From: Facklamia hominis CCUG 36813
GTDB lineage: Bacteria; Bacillota; Bacilli; Lactobacillales; Aerococcaceae
Assembly (NCBI RefSeq): GCF_000301035.1
Contig: NZ_JH932292.1
Span: 1,044,857 to 1,108,856, forward strand
Direction of reading: 5' to 3'
Length of the DNA stretch: 64,000 bases
The notes under the pieces: generated by a model
Told to the model about the DNA's origin: nothing
Seen by the model: the letters and a program-made list of their open reading frames with translations, nothing else
Databases searched by the model: none
Program-made: the position numbers and the translations under genes
Shown: piece by piece, positions 25,958 to 35,131 of the stretch
Position numbering within the stretch: the first letter of the stretch is position 1
Layout of the letters: each line of letters opens with the position of its first letter

Positions 25958-27229
25958 CTATTTTGGAAGCAACTTCTCTAGGGCTTGTAAAAAGGAAATT
26001 TGATCTTCTGATCGACTTAAAAGCTGAATCAGCTGGTCGGTTATCTCTAAAGTTTCTCTACCTAGTCCCTTTCGTAACCGCCAAATTAAATCTAACGTAT
26101 GGTCATCCATCAAGTACTCTTCTCGCCTTGTAGACGAGTTTTTAATATCTAAAGCAGGGAAAATACGCCGATTAGCTAACTCACGAGACAAGTGCAATTC
26201 CATATTCCCTGTTCCTTTAAATTCTTCATAGATAATCTCATCCATTCGTGAGCCAGTGTCCACCAATGCCGTAGCGAGAATCGTTAAAGATCCTCCATTC
26301 TCAATATTACGAGCTGAACCAAAAAAACGCTTAGGAAAGTAAAAGGCAGCCGGATCAAAACCACCTGTGAGTGTTCGTCCAGAAGGCTTAACTACCAAAT
26401 TATATGCTCTTGCTAATCGAGTAATCGAATCTAATAAAATGACGACATCCTCACCACTCTCAACAAGCCTTTGGGCATGTGCCAACAATAGCGAGGCTAC
26501 CCGGATATGATTGCTTGGTGTTTGATCAAAAGTAGAGGCAACCACTTCGCCTTCAACAAACCGCTCAAAATCAGTTACTTCTTCAGGTCTTTCATCAATA
26601 AGTAGAACGAATAAATGGGTTTTAGGATAATTATGACGAATCCCTCGAGCAATTTCCTTTAACAGAGTCGTTTTCCCTGCTTTTGGCGGAGCCACTATCA
26701 TCCCCCTTTGACCAAAACCAACGGGAGAGATAAGGTCGATTAAACGGTTAGATAAGACCTCCTGGGCATAAGATAAATGTAACGGTCGATCAGGATATAT
26801 AGGGGTCAACGAGGCAAAATGATCACGGTGAACCATTTTTTCCGGATTTTGACCGTTAACAGCAGATATTTGCATCAACCCACTATAACGTTCATTTTCT
26901 TTTGGCGGCCTAGCTGGACCCGAAATTCGATCGCCATTTCGTAAGGAAAAGCGACGTATTTGTGAATCCGAAATGTAAATATCCTCACTAGAAGGCGAAA
27001 AATTAATGGGCCGAATAAACGATAAGGAATTTTGATCTCTAGATAAATCTAGGATTCCTTCAACTTTAAAAAATCCTTGCTTTTCTTCTTGATGCCGCAT
27101 TACTGCTAAAGCTAATTCCTTTTTGGATAAATTTGAAAAATCGGGAACACCGAGTTCCCGAGCATACGCATAAAGCTGTTTTACTTCTTGCTTTAATAAG
27201 GTTTCTAACGAAAAATCATTCATACGCAT
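25958..27229 (-). CDS. rho: Transcription termination factor Rho
   Basis: 423 residues. Hexameric RNA helicase. N-terminal helical Rho_N segment (MNDFSLETLLKQEVKQLYAYARELGV), cold-shock-like RNA-binding domain (FVKVEGILDL-type, YISDSQIRRFSLRNGD), then the RecA-like motor. The motor carries Walker A APPKAGKTTLL, Walker B DVVILLDSITRLARAYN, Q-loop GRTLTGGFDP, and R-loop EYLMDD region. Follows murA by 14 bases, a common Firmicutes arrangement. Many streptococci lack rho, so its presence narrows the taxonomy. Start ATG 27229 with AAGGGA upstream; ATG 27223 is possible. Confidence 0.96.
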   Translation of the reverse strand: MRMNDFSLETLLKQEVKQLYAYARELGVPDFSNLSKKELALAVMRHQEEKQGFFKVEGILDLSRDQNSLSFIRPINFSPSSEDIYISDSQIRRFSLRNGDRISGPARPPKENERYSGLMQISAVNGQNPEKMVHRDHFASLTPIYPDRPLHLSYAQEVLSNRLIDLISPVGFGQRGMIVAPPKAGKTTLLKEIARGIRHNYPKTHLFVLLIDERPEEVTDFERFVEGEVVASTFDQTPSNHIRVASLLLAHAQRLVESGEDVVILLDSITRLARAYNLVVKPSGRTLTGGFDPAAFYFPKRFFGSARNIENGGSLTILATALVDTGSRMDEIIYEEFKGTGNMELHLSRELANRRIFPALDIKNSSTRREEYLMDDHTLDLIWRLRKGLGRETLEITDQLIQLLSRSEDQISFLQALEKLLPK

Positions 27230-27243
27230 TCATTTATCCCTTG

Positions 27244-28518
27244 CTAATCTTCCACTTGATCATCATCAATCATTTGGATATCCGCTCCGATTGCTTGAAG
27301 TTTTTCAATAATATTAGAATAGCCGCGTAAAATATTATCAACGCCAGTAATAACTGTCTCACCCTGAGCCATCAATCCCGCTATAAATAAACAGGCTCCC
27401 GCACGTAAATCACTGGCCTTTACCTGAGCCCCTGTTAATTGAGTAGGGCCTTCAATACGAATAATATCACCATCGACCTTGATATTGGCTCCCATTCGAT
27501 TCAGTTCCGGAATATGTTTGATACGTTGTGGATAAATCGTGTCTGTAATTGTTCCCTTCCCAATTGCCTTCGTTAATACAGGGGTTAAAGGTTGTTGTAA
27601 GTCTGTCGCGAAACCAGGATAAGGTTGAGTTTTCAGAGAAACCATCTTTAAATCATCAGAATGATGCACCAAAATCGAATCTTCACTGATCTCCATGCGA
27701 GCACCCATCTCGTCCAACTTAGCAATAAAACTTTCAATATGTTCAAAGATAACATTGTTAATTCGAATTTCTTGACCAATCGCAACTGCCATTGCAAGGT
27801 AGGTACCAGCTTCAATCCGATCTGGGATAATCGTATGTGAAGTGCCTGTCAGATGATCCACACCTTCAATTCGAATAACCGAGGTCCCAGCTCCTCGAAT
27901 CTTGGCCCCCATCTTATTTAACAAAGTCACTAGATCGATAATTTCAGGTTCTTTGGCTGCATTTTCAATCACCGTTTTTCCCTTGGCCTTCACAGCCGCT
28001 AAAATAGTGTTAATCGTAGCCCCCACCGAAACCACATCCATATAGATTCGCGTTCCTTGTAAACCTTCTGAACCCGTTGTCAAGGTAATCACACCATATT
28101 CATCTTCTACCTGAGCACCTAACGAGCGAAAAGCCTTGATATGCTGATCAATTGGTCTTGGCCCTAAAAAACATCCTCCAGGAAGTCCAATTACCCCTTC
28201 TCCAAATTTTGAAAGAGTCGCTCCCATAAAATAATAGGACGCCCGTAAACTTTGAATTTTTCCAGTCGGCATAGGAATTGACTGCATTTGTGTTGGATCA
28301 ATTTTTAACACATTATTTTCAAAGGAAGTCTTAACCTTAAAATCATTTAGTATATCGATCAGTGAATGCACATCTTGAATATCCGGCACCCCTTCGAGAA
28401 CAACTTCTGAGTCCGCTAGTATTGCTGCTGGCATTAAAGCCACAATTGAATTTTTGGCACCATTCACATTGATTTCACCAGTTAAAGGACGGCCACCACG
28501 TATTACTAATTTTTTCAA
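27244..28518 (-). CDS. murA: UDP-N-acetylglucosamine 1-carboxyvinyltransferase
   Basis: First committed step of peptidoglycan synthesis, adding phosphoenolpyruvate to UDP-GlcNAc. 424 residues from TTG 28518 (LKKLVIRGG), which has TAGGAGTG seven bases upstream; a longer frame from 28602 has no support. Conserved KN pair at residues 22-23 (GAKNSIVAL). The fosfomycin-target cysteine is Cys116 in [11 protein letters not shown]. Position between the rpoE cluster and rho is the usual one for the MurZ/MurA2 paralog in Firmicutes. Confidence 0.95.
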   Translation of the reverse strand: MKKLVIRGGRPLTGEINVNGAKNSIVALMPAAILADSEVVLEGVPDIQDVHSLIDILNDFKVKTSFENNVLKIDPTQMQSIPMPTGKIQSLRASYYFMGATLSKFGEGVIGLPGGCFLGPRPIDQHIKAFRSLGAQVEDEYGVITLTTGSEGLQGTRIYMDVVSVGATINTILAAVKAKGKTVIENAAKEPEIIDLVTLLNKMGAKIRGAGTSVIRIEGVDHLTGTSHTIIPDRIEAGTYLAMAVAIGQEIRINNVIFEHIESFIAKLDEMGARMEISEDSILVHHSDDLKMVSLKTQPYPGFATDLQQPLTPVLTKAIGKGTITDTIYPQRIKHIPELNRMGANIKVDGDIIRIEGPTQLTGAQVKASDLRAGACLFIAGLMAQGETVITGVDNILRGYSNIIEKLQAIGADIQMIDDDQVED

Positions 28519-28555
28519 ACTATTCACTCCTAAAAAATTATCGCAGATATTCTGC

Positions 28556-29368
28556 TTATTTATTAAACCCAAGCTGATATTCTTGTCGAATTGCTTTTTC
28601 AATCAATTTAAGACCTTGCCATTGCTTCATATCCTTTAAACCAGCTTTATTAGCTAGGCTAATTACATCATGATGAATCTCAGAACTGTTTTTACCAATA
28701 CGGTGAAGCAACCATGCATCATCGACATGGATAAGCTCATGGGCCACAATATTCCGTGTATATTTTTCGATTTGTCGCATTGCTTTGGCTAAATCAACAA
28801 TATGCCGATCTTGACTATTAGCTTCAATAATCTTCATTAAATGACTAGAAGATAGGTAATGGTCATAATTAAAATATTCACCATAGTATTTATTAAAGGT
28901 AGCTTGAATTAAATTGGGATGCGACTCAATCTGATCTTGATTCCACCGAATTCCACGATAGATCGAACGCCCTTCCACAGTCTCTTTAAAAACTTCAATT
29001 AGGTATCGATCCAAATCAGCTAGAATATGTTCTTGGACTAATAAGCGAAATATATCCACCAATAAAGGGGTCAATTGCCTTAAATAATCATCATAAGCCT
29101 CAGATCTTAATTTCAATTCCATGGCTTGCACACACCGATAAACGCGTTGTTCTAAAAGGCTGGGTGCCACTAAGAATGAAAAACCTAAGTCCGCAGCCCT
29201 CTTTTTGACACGGTCCAAATCCCCTTTCAAATAGGATTCCCGTAAATGTAGAAGATCCAACAAACGATCAGTAACCTCTATTTTTTCCTTAATGATCCAT
29301 TCTTCAAAAGCTGGGAAGTACCGATGATTGAGTAAAAAGCTACCTATTGCTTGTACTGATTGATCCAT
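28556..29368 (-). CDS. Stand-alone HEPN protein resembling the C-terminal half of Csm6
   Basis: 270 residues, almost all helical. Residues 200-215 read [14 protein letters not shown]: the R-x4-H motif (Arg205, Asn206, His210) of HEPN ribonucleases. The preceding part ([13 protein letters not shown] ... [20 protein letters not shown], residues 75-112) resembles the helical region between CARF and HEPN in type III-A Csm6, recalled from memory. No CARF domain is present: the protein starts directly in this region, and the upstream DNA belongs to rpoE's terminator. No CRISPR array or cas gene is in the window. It sits between rpoE and murA, where many relatives carry pyrG. An RNase role is inference. 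Confidence 0.6.
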   Translation of the reverse strand: MDQSVQAIGSFLLNHRYFPAFEEWIIKEKIEVTDRLLDLLHLRESYLKGDLDRVKKRAADLGFSFLVAPSLLEQRVYRCVQAMELKLRSEAYDDYLRQLTPLLVDIFRLLVQEHILADLDRYLIEVFKETVEGRSIYRGIRWNQDQIESHPNLIQATFNKYYGEYFNYDHYLSSSHLMKIIEANSQDRHIVDLAKAMRQIEKYTRNIVAHELIHVDDAWLLHRIGKNSSEIHHDVISLANKAGLKDMKQWQGLKLIEKAIRQEYQLGFNK

Positions 29369-29446
29369 AATCTGACCCCCTACTCAAAAGCTACTTATAG
29401 GCGTATTTTATCATAATACCGATCGACATTCGACCCTTGAATCTAC

Positions 29447-29484
29447 AAAAAAAGAGGAGGCTGTGAGCTTATGCTACAGCCTCT
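29447..29484 (-). terminator. Intrinsic terminator of rpoE
   Basis: Minus-strand GAGGCTGT/ACAGCCTC stem with an 11-base loop followed by CTCTTTTTTTG. Confidence 0.85.
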
Positions 29485-29508
29485 ATACATAATCCTTGAA
29501 AGAATATT

Positions 29509-30144
29509 CTATTCTTCCTCGTCATCTTCATCTTCGAAGTCGTCTTCGTCTTCATCCTCAAAACTTTCCTTTTCATCCAAGTCAATCTCATCTTCACCTA
29601 ACTCAGATAAATCGCTCGCATATTCGTTTAATTCTTCATCTTCATCATCTTCCTCGACATCGGCGACTAAGACTTCCATTGCATCATCTTCATCATCTTC
29701 CTCTTCGAGGTCCTTATCTTCTTCGTCATCATAGTCATAAGCATTATCGCCGTCTTCTGGATCATCATCATTATAGTCAATCGCATTATCTTCATTATCC
29801 GCAAACGCGTTATGTTTCCGTTTTTTACGACGTTTCCGTTGTGAGTTCTCTTCTTCTTCAGAAGAGGTAATAATTTCTTCATCAATCTCATCGACCGCAT
29901 ACCAAGCTCTCAGACCCCAGCGGTTATCTCCTAATGAGATAAAGCGTCCGTCGATATTTAAGTCTGTATAAAAACGTGTCATTTTTGCCTCTATGAGCTC
30001 ATCCGACAAATCTAAATAATCTTGAATCTGCAAAAGAAGCTCTGTAAAATTAATGATTTCTCCACTTTCTTCTAAGATGGCATGTGCAACTTCAATTAAG
30101 GACAGCTCAGATTTAACTTGACCTTCAAATTCTTTTAATTCCAT
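29509..30144 (-). CDS. rpoE: RNA polymerase delta subunit
   Basis: 211 residues from ATG 30144 (MELKEFEGQ) with AAGGGGG upstream; ATG 30147 is equally possible. N-terminal HARE-HTH domain at residues 1-90 (LSLIEVAHAILEESGEIINFTELLLQIQDYLDL, DGRFISLGDNRWGLRAWY). Then a basic patch (RKRRKKRKHN) and a long disordered tail made almost only of Asp/Glu, as in B. subtilis RpoE. Delta raises RNA-polymerase recycling and promoter selectivity. The basic patch before the acidic tail is a known delta feature. Confidence 0.95.
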   Translation of the reverse strand: MELKEFEGQVKSELSLIEVAHAILEESGEIINFTELLLQIQDYLDLSDELIEAKMTRFYTDLNIDGRFISLGDNRWGLRAWYAVDEIDEEIITSSEEEENSQRKRRKKRKHNAFADNEDNAIDYNDDDPEDGDNAYDYDDEEDKDLEEEDDEDDAMEVLVADVEEDDEDEELNEYASDLSELGEDEIDLDEKESFEDEDEDDFEDEDDEEE

Positions 30145-30180
30145 CATTATCCCCCTTATATACTTCATTATCTTAACTTT

Positions 30181-30597
30181 TTAATCGTTGAATTTCAATT
30201 GAAAATGATAAGAGCCAAAAGCTTCTTCCGCTTGACTTAAATCATATTCCAATTCTATCTGAAACCGATCTTGCTCCTGAACAATCATCAGTTGTTTTGT
30301 TTGAATTTTAAAAGTAATCGGCCCCATCTGCGTTTGATAGTTAACCTGTGTGGGATAGGTCTCGCAAAAAGTAAAAATCCCTTGATTTTTCCGGATCTCT
30401 AATAGCCAGTCATTTGAATCATTTTTTAACCATTTAAGAATGACTTGTTCATCGGATACATCTTGATAACACAATCGACTAAATGACTTTAAATGGATAA
30501 TTTCCGCCTGAGCGATCTGATTCAAAGTGTCTTGGATTTGACCCTCTTGATCTTTTATTGATTGTTGGACGTGAATCGTTTTTTGACTGACCTCCAT
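30181..30597 (-). CDS. DUF1934 (YwiB-like) calycin-fold protein
   Basis: 138 residues, lipocalin-like beta barrel family DUF1934. Recognised by the paired strands TYPTQVNYQTQMGPITFKIQTKQLMIV and the closing RFQIELEYDL ... SYHFQLKF. Precedes rpoE as ywiB does near the B. subtilis argS-rpoE region. Function unknown. The ATG at 30597 is preceded by GGAGGG. The 36-base gap to rpoE suggests one transcription unit. Confidence 0.8.
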   Translation of the reverse strand: MEVSQKTIHVQQSIKDQEGQIQDTLNQIAQAEIIHLKSFSRLCYQDVSDEQVILKWLKNDSNDWLLEIRKNQGIFTFCETYPTQVNYQTQMGPITFKIQTKQLMIVQEQDRFQIELEYDLSQAEEAFGSYHFQLKFND

Positions 30598-30625
30598 AGA
30601 CCCTCCTCACTTATTTCAAAGAAAA

Positions 30626-30698
30626 TACACCAGGACGGACTCGAACCATCATTTTTCGCTTAGGAGGCGAGAGCTCTATCCCGTTGAGCTACTGGTGC
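30626..30698 (-). tRNA. tRNA-Arg (anticodon CCU)
   Basis: 73-nt cloverleaf. Acceptor GCACCAG/CTGGTGT (G1-U72 wobble) with discriminator A; D arm GCTC/GAGC. Anticodon loop CTCCTAA gives anticodon CCU, reading AGG; the 27-43 pair is a C-A mismatch. T arm GATGG-TTCGAGT-CCGTC. CCA is not encoded. Confidence 0.95.
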
Positions 30699-30729
30699 AT
30701 CATGAGACAATTTTACTTGACTTCATCCC

Positions 30730-30757
30730 ATTATAACGCATTTTTTGGTATAATCAA
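30730..30757. promoter_or_regulatory. Overlapping divergent promoters for tRNA-Arg and lipL
   Basis: Minus strand: TTGATT (30752-30757), 16 bp, TATAAT (30730-30735) for the tRNA. Plus strand: extended -10 TGGTATAAT (30746-30754) for lipL, lying on top of the tRNA -35. Polymerase cannot occupy both at once. Confidence 0.65.
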
Positions 30758-30788
30758 AGTGCTAAAAAAGAACAAAAGGAGTCGAACT

Positions 30789-31643
30789 ATGCCTCAAATT
30801 GACTATCAAGACTTTATTAATCAACATCAAATTCTTGTTTTCGATGAGAAAAACAACCCGGATAAGGATCAGCGGGATGTGGCCTTAGCCTATCAAGATA
30901 CTTTTTTAAGGTACCTGCAAGTGATCAATGATCAAAGAAAAGAAGGTCAAAAGCCCTATAGCATTTTGCATTTTTACCCTCTTAATGTGGTTACCGTATA
31001 CCTAGGTGCTAAAGACAAAACCCTCGCCCAATTCAGCAAAGGAGTAGAGTTTCTTAAAGAAAAAGGATATGTCGTCTCCCTCCGATCTCATGGTGGTCTG
31101 GGAGTTGTCGAAGATACCGGAATTTTAAACTTCGCACTGGCGACAGATAATCGTTCTGTTAAGCTCGCCATCGAAGAAGCTTATCAATTAATTATCGACT
31201 TAGTACAAGCTAGCTTAGATAATTCATTAAAAGTTGAAGCCTATGAAATCGTCGACTCCTATTGCCCGGGAAGTTATGATATTGTAATCCAGAATAAAAA
31301 AGTAGGTGGCATTGCCCAACGACGTTTTAAAGATGGCGTCACGACTGCGGCTTATATTGGCGTGCAAGGCGACCAAATTCAACGCGGTGAGCTAATGAGA
31401 GATTTCTATAAAATTAGTCATGCTGATGATCGCTTTCCACAAGTTAATCCCCAATCAATGACCACCCTAAGTGACTTGATCGGCCAAGAAATGACGGTCG
31501 CCGATTATCAAAATCGACTCTTACAAGTATTTAACGCCTATAATAAGGTTCAGTTCGGCAACTATGGAGACGAACAACTTCACAAGCTTTACTTACCTTT
31601 ATTCGATAAAGCCTTCCAACGTAGCCAACAAATTCAAGCTTAA
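30789..31643 (+). CDS. lipL: Octanoyl-[GcvH]:protein N-octanoyltransferase
   Basis: 284 residues from ATG 30789 (AAAAGGAG upstream). BPL/LplA/LipB fold: substrate-lysine pocket segment SLRSHGGLGVV, catalytic Cys159 in VDSYCPGSYD, and catalytic Lys171 in NKKVGGIAQRR. In Bacillus, LipL moves octanoyl or lipoyl from GcvH to the E2 subunits of 2-oxoacid dehydrogenases by an acyl-enzyme. Could also act in lipoate relay from LplA. The next gene starts 31 bases later, so an operon with the HD and Nudix genes is likely. Confidence 0.9.
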   Translation: MPQIDYQDFINQHQILVFDEKNNPDKDQRDVALAYQDTFLRYLQVINDQRKEGQKPYSILHFYPLNVVTVYLGAKDKTLAQFSKGVEFLKEKGYVVSLRSHGGLGVVEDTGILNFALATDNRSVKLAIEEAYQLIIDLVQASLDNSLKVEAYEIVDSYCPGSYDIVIQNKKVGGIAQRRFKDGVTTAAYIGVQGDQIQRGELMRDFYKISHADDRFPQVNPQSMTTLSDLIGQEMTVADYQNRLLQVFNAYNKVQFGNYGDEQLHKLYLPLFDKAFQRSQQIQA

Positions 31644-31674
31644 CCAATTTTGTTTACCTTTAAGGAGTGAGCGG

Positions 31675-33078
31675 ATGTCCCCATTTGATCAAGCAATTCA
31701 AACACAAAAATTACCGCGTGAGAAAGTTTTTCGTGATCCAGTTCATGACTATGTCCATATTCGTGACAAAATTATCCTTCAACTCATTGATACCCAAGAA
31801 TTCCAACGCTTACGTCGTATCAAACAACTAGGTACCTCTTCTTATACTTTTCATGGAGCTGAACATTCTCGCTTCAACCATTCCTTGGGAGTCTATGAGG
31901 TCACCCGTCGAATAATCAGTCAATTTGACCGAAACTATCAATCAAAAGCAAATAATGATGGCTTATGGCAAAGTCAAGAAAGAATGGTCGCTATTTGTGC
32001 AGCCTTGTTACACGATATCGGACACGGTCCCTTCTCTCATACTTTTGAAGGAATTTTTGGAACCAACCATGAAGAACTCACCCAGGCTATCATCACCTCG
32101 CCCGAAACTCAAATTAATCAAATCCTTAGTCAACTCGGTACCGACTTTCCTCATAAGGTTGCCTCTGTTATTAATAAGACTTACCCCAACCAACAGGTCG
32201 TCCAACTGATTTCCAGTCAACTCGATGCAGATCGAATGGATTATTTACTAAGGGATGCTTTTTATACGGGAGTTTCGTACGGAGCTTTTGACCTAACCCG
32301 AATTTCACGCGTCATCCGGCCTTACCAAGATCAAATCGCTTTTGATTTCTCAGGAATGCATGCCGTTGAAGACTTCTTTATCAGCCGTTACCAGATGTAC
32401 ATGCAAGTCTATTTTCATCCTGTCTCACGGGGTATGGAGCAAGTCTTAAAGGCTCTCTTTGCAAGAGCCAAGGATATCTACTTCAATCTTCCCGGCACAA
32501 ACAAACTCGAATCCGCCATTGAACTACTCGAGCCCTTTCTAACCGGCAATTGGCAAGTTAGAGACTATCTTCAATTGGACGACCATGTTGTAAGTGCCTA
32601 TTTTCACCTGTGGGCCCGAGAAAAAGACCCCATTTTATCTGACCTAGCCCAAAGATTTTTAAACCGGCAGCCCTTTAAATCAATTATTACCAGTCAAGCC
32701 GAACGTGAACAATTAAAAACAGCAGTTTATACAGAGCTCATGCATTTTGACTTTGATCCAGACTATTACCTCTTCGAAGACTCTTGCTTTGATCTCCCCT
32801 ATGACTACTATCGACCTGGTCACGAAAGCCGAAAAAATCAGATTGAATTAATCACAAAAACCAAGCAAGTCATCGAACTATCAGAAGTTTCCAGCTTAGT
32901 TCGTTCGTTAGCAAGTCAGGTTCGTGGTGACCATCGGATCTTTTTCCCCAAGGAATTACTCAGCCAAATTCAAAAAATTGCTCCTGAAGAACGCAATGCC
33001 AATCAACAGATGATTCTGCTAGCCTATCTGAACGAACACGAAGATGTTACCTATCACATTCAAGAACGCTTATTCTAG
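31675..33078 (+). CDS. HD-domain nucleotide triphosphohydrolase (YwfO/EF1143-like)
   Basis: 467 residues from ATG 31675 with AAGGAG upstream. HD superfamily: first metal His in HSRFNHSLGVYE, HD pair in LLHDIGHGPFSHTFE, and later Asp in SQLDADRMDYLLRDAFYTGVSYG. This is the SAMHD1/dGTPase-like pattern; the Enterococcus member EF1143 is a dNTP triphosphohydrolase. Likely controls the dNTP pool in the cytoplasm. Substrate not provable from sequence. In B. subtilis ywfO lies near ywfL (lipL), matching the context here. Confidence 0.88.
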   Translation: MSPFDQAIQTQKLPREKVFRDPVHDYVHIRDKIILQLIDTQEFQRLRRIKQLGTSSYTFHGAEHSRFNHSLGVYEVTRRIISQFDRNYQSKANNDGLWQSQERMVAICAALLHDIGHGPFSHTFEGIFGTNHEELTQAIITSPETQINQILSQLGTDFPHKVASVINKTYPNQQVVQLISSQLDADRMDYLLRDAFYTGVSYGAFDLTRISRVIRPYQDQIAFDFSGMHAVEDFFISRYQMYMQVYFHPVSRGMEQVLKALFARAKDIYFNLPGTNKLESAIELLEPFLTGNWQVRDYLQLDDHVVSAYFHLWAREKDPILSDLAQRFLNRQPFKSIITSQAEREQLKTAVYTELMHFDFDPDYYLFEDSCFDLPYDYYRPGHESRKNQIELITKTKQVIELSEVSSLVRSLASQVRGDHRIFFPKELLSQIQKIAPEERNANQQMILLAYLNEHEDVTYHIQERLF

Positions 33079-33088
33079 GAGATAAATT

Positions 33089-33499
33089 ATGAAAAAAGAA
33101 AAATCATGCGGTGCCATTTGTTATCAACTTAAAAATCAGCAAATCTATTTTTTATTGATCCAGCATAAAAACGGTGGGCACTGGGCTTTCCCAAAAGGCC
33201 ATGTAGAAAACAATGAGACCGAGGAAGAAACTGCCTTGAGAGAAATCTTTGAAGAAACCCAACTAGAAGTTGAACTCAACACGCAATTTCGAAAAACCTG
33301 TCAATACTCTCCTAAAGAGGGAGTAAGCAAAGAAGTGGTATATTTTATCGCTCAAGCACATGACCCAAACGTACAAACACAACAAAGTGAGGTATTAGCT
33401 TATGACTGGCTCAATTATGAATCTGCCTTCAACCGCTTAACTTACGCTAACGACCAAACAATTCTAAGTGCGGCAAATCACTTTCTTTTAAAGGCATAA
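33089..33499 (+). CDS. Nudix hydrolase (Ap4A-hydrolase-like)
   Basis: 136 residues. Nudix box at about residues 37-59: GHVENNETEEETALREIFEETQL. All metal-binding glutamates (REIFEE) are present, but the last Gly of GX5EX7REUXEEXGU is Gln. The N-terminal KKEKSCGAICYQL and WAFPKGHVE resemble bacterial Ap4A pyrophosphatases. It starts 10 bases after the HD gene and ends in a shared terminator, so it is the third gene of the lipL operon. Confidence 0.85.
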   Translation: MKKEKSCGAICYQLKNQQIYFLLIQHKNGGHWAFPKGHVENNETEEETALREIFEETQLEVELNTQFRKTCQYSPKEGVSKEVVYFIAQAHDPNVQTQQSEVLAYDWLNYESAFNRLTYANDQTILSAANHFLLKA

Positions 33500-33512
33500 A
33501 ACTGACTACAAA

Positions 33513-33551
33513 AAGAACCCCCTCCACAAAACTTATGAGAGGGGGTTCTTT
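33513..33551. terminator. Bidirectional terminator between the Nudix gene and cpsD
   Basis: AAAAGAACCCCCTC pairs with GAGGGGGTTCTTT around a 14-base loop; runs of A and T flank it on either side. Serves both convergent operons. Confidence 0.88.
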
Positions 33552-33557
33552 ATATCT

Positions 33558-34301
33558 CTATTCTTCGTGGCGATAGTAGGAATAAGAATAATAGCCACCT
33601 TTTTCCTTACGGTCAACATCATTAAGGACATAGCCCAATACATTAGCATCGACATTTTTCAACGCCTCAGTTGCCGCTTTGACTTCTTCCTTTCGAACAT
33701 AACCTGAACGGACCACTAAGATAGCACCATCGACTTTACCGGCCATTATCTGAGCATCCGTGACCGAATTAACAGGTGGAACATCATATATCACCAAATC
33801 AAATTGTTTGGATAGCATCTTCATCACCATATTCATTCGAGCTGATGATAGAAGTTCAGCTGGATTTGGTGGAATCGGTCCTGAAGGTAAGAGATAAACA
33901 CCAGTCTCCTGATCACACCGAATTTCCAAGCCAGCTTCAGGATCTTGAGCGACCAAAAGGGAAGTTAGACCCTTTTCATTCGAGATCCTAAATGTCCGAT
34001 GGAGCGTTGGCTTACGAAAATCCGCATCCACTAAGAGAACAGACTTTTCCGTTGACGCTTGAATTACCGCTAAATTTGAAGATATCAACGTTTTACCTTC
34101 AGCTGGAATAGCCGAAGTGACCATAAGAGACTTAAGGTTCTGATCAACTTGCGAAAAATCTATATTTGTCCGCAAGGTTCTAAATTGTTCAGCATAAAGC
34201 GACATCGGATCTGCTTGTACTACTAAAGGGGCCCCTAAAGGTTGTTCTTTTAAAAATTTTTCCGCCTTTGCTGTTCGTTTCTTTAATAAATTACCAAACA
34301 T
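33558..34301 (-). CDS. cpsD: Bacterial tyrosine autokinase (CpsD/EpsB-like)
   Basis: 247 residues. BY-kinase catalytic chain: Walker A TSAIPAEGKTLISSN (about residues 64-78), Walker A' VLLVDADFRKP, Walker B LVIYDVPP. The C-terminal autophosphorylation cluster is GGYYSYSYYRHEE. Needs the membrane partner CpsC just upstream (stop and start 2 bases apart). Normally regulates polymer length and attachment in Wzy-type polysaccharide synthesis. Last gene of its operon. Confidence 0.93.
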   Translation of the reverse strand: MFGNLLKKRTAKAEKFLKEQPLGAPLVVQADPMSLYAEQFRTLRTNIDFSQVDQNLKSLMVTSAIPAEGKTLISSNLAVIQASTEKSVLLVDADFRKPTLHRTFRISNEKGLTSLLVAQDPEAGLEIRCDQETGVYLLPSGPIPPNPAELLSSARMNMVMKMLSKQFDLVIYDVPPVNSVTDAQIMAGKVDGAILVVRSGYVRKEEVKAATEALKNVDANVLGYVLNDVDRKEKGGYYSYSYYRHEE

Positions 34302-34303
34302 AA

Positions 34304-35035
34304 TTAGCCCCTCCTTCTATTTGCTTTCTTTTGGCCATGTTTTCGGGCTTTTTTACGGTCTTCCTTACTAATACTATAAACTTCTCCTAACTTGATCATG
34401 CCTAACCCATTGAGGAAATCCTCATTTTTAACAGTCGTATCCGATAATTCTTGGACAATAACCACTAAAAGGGAAAGGGCACCACCAAGCACCATTCCAA
34501 TTAAAGCAGATAAAATCGTGCGAGGAGAAACGGCCACCGGATTATAGTTAGCAGACGATAGTAAATATATATTTGAAATTTTATCTCCGTATATTCCTTT
34601 CAAGGTCTCTTGAAAAGAAGTCACCACATTATCAACCACTTCTTGAGCTAGCTTTGGATCGGGCAAAGTAGCAGACACCTCAAAAGCTTGAGAATTTTGT
34701 GATTGCTCAACATCAATAGAATCAGATAATTGTTCAGCCGTCACTTGTCCACCCATTTTTTGACTAACCTCTGTTAACAGAGATTCCGATTGAATGATAT
34801 CCTTGTAAGTATTAATCAAATTAATTGAAGTCTGTAAATCATTATATTGAATGGTCTGACTAGAATTAGACTCCTGATTGACAATCAATTCTGCCTTTGA
34901 CTTATATTGAGGGGTTATAAATACTTTTGTCACTACTACAGAGACGATAATCCCCAATAAAGTCATAAAAAAGATGGTCTTAAAATGTTTTAAAAACAAT
35001 TTCCATAAGTCTAATAACGAAATTTCCTCTTCCAT
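34304..35035 (-). CDS. cpsC: Chain-length regulator / kinase activator (CpsC, Wzz-like)
   Basis: 243 residues from ATG 35035 (GGAGGAATT upstream); an upstream extension to 35113 is a non-coding leader. Wzz domain: N-terminal EEEISLLDLWKLFLKHFKTIFF with first membrane helix, extracellular helical part, and second helix near residue 175-200 preceded by the proline-rich VAVSPRTILSALIG. The C-terminal cytoplasmic tail is basic (KEDRKKARKHGQKKANRRRG). In streptococci the CpsC tail activates CpsD. Family assignment firm. Confidence 0.92.
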   Translation of the reverse strand: MEEEISLLDLWKLFLKHFKTIFFMTLLGIIVSVVVTKVFITPQYKSKAELIVNQESNSSQTIQYNDLQTSINLINTYKDIIQSESLLTEVSQKMGGQVTAEQLSDSIDVEQSQNSQAFEVSATLPDPKLAQEVVDNVVTSFQETLKGIYGDKISNIYLLSSANYNPVAVSPRTILSALIGMVLGGALSLLVVIVQELSDTTVKNEDFLNGLGMIKLGEVYSISKEDRKKARKHGQKKANRRRG

Positions 35036-35131
35036 AATTCCTCCATAAATAATAATTAAAAATAATAAAAAGCACTCTAGCCCTATTATCCACGAACTCG
35101 GGCTAAAGTGCAATGCTTAAAATTAATTTCC

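Noticed and set aside
29471-29734. Plus-strand frame encoding an almost pure serine protein
   Set aside because: It is the complement of the Asp/Glu-coding tail of rpoE; the repeat codons read as Ser in the other direction. No ribosome site.
29509-30144. Acidic-tail codon runs of rpoE as a tandem DNA repeat locus
   Set aside because: The repeats are irregular GAT/GAA codons typical of delta subunits, not a defined satellite.
28556-30200. CRISPR-associated locus around the Csm6-like gene
   Set aside because: No direct-repeat/spacer array and no cas genes; the neighbours are rpoE, ywiB, murA and rho.
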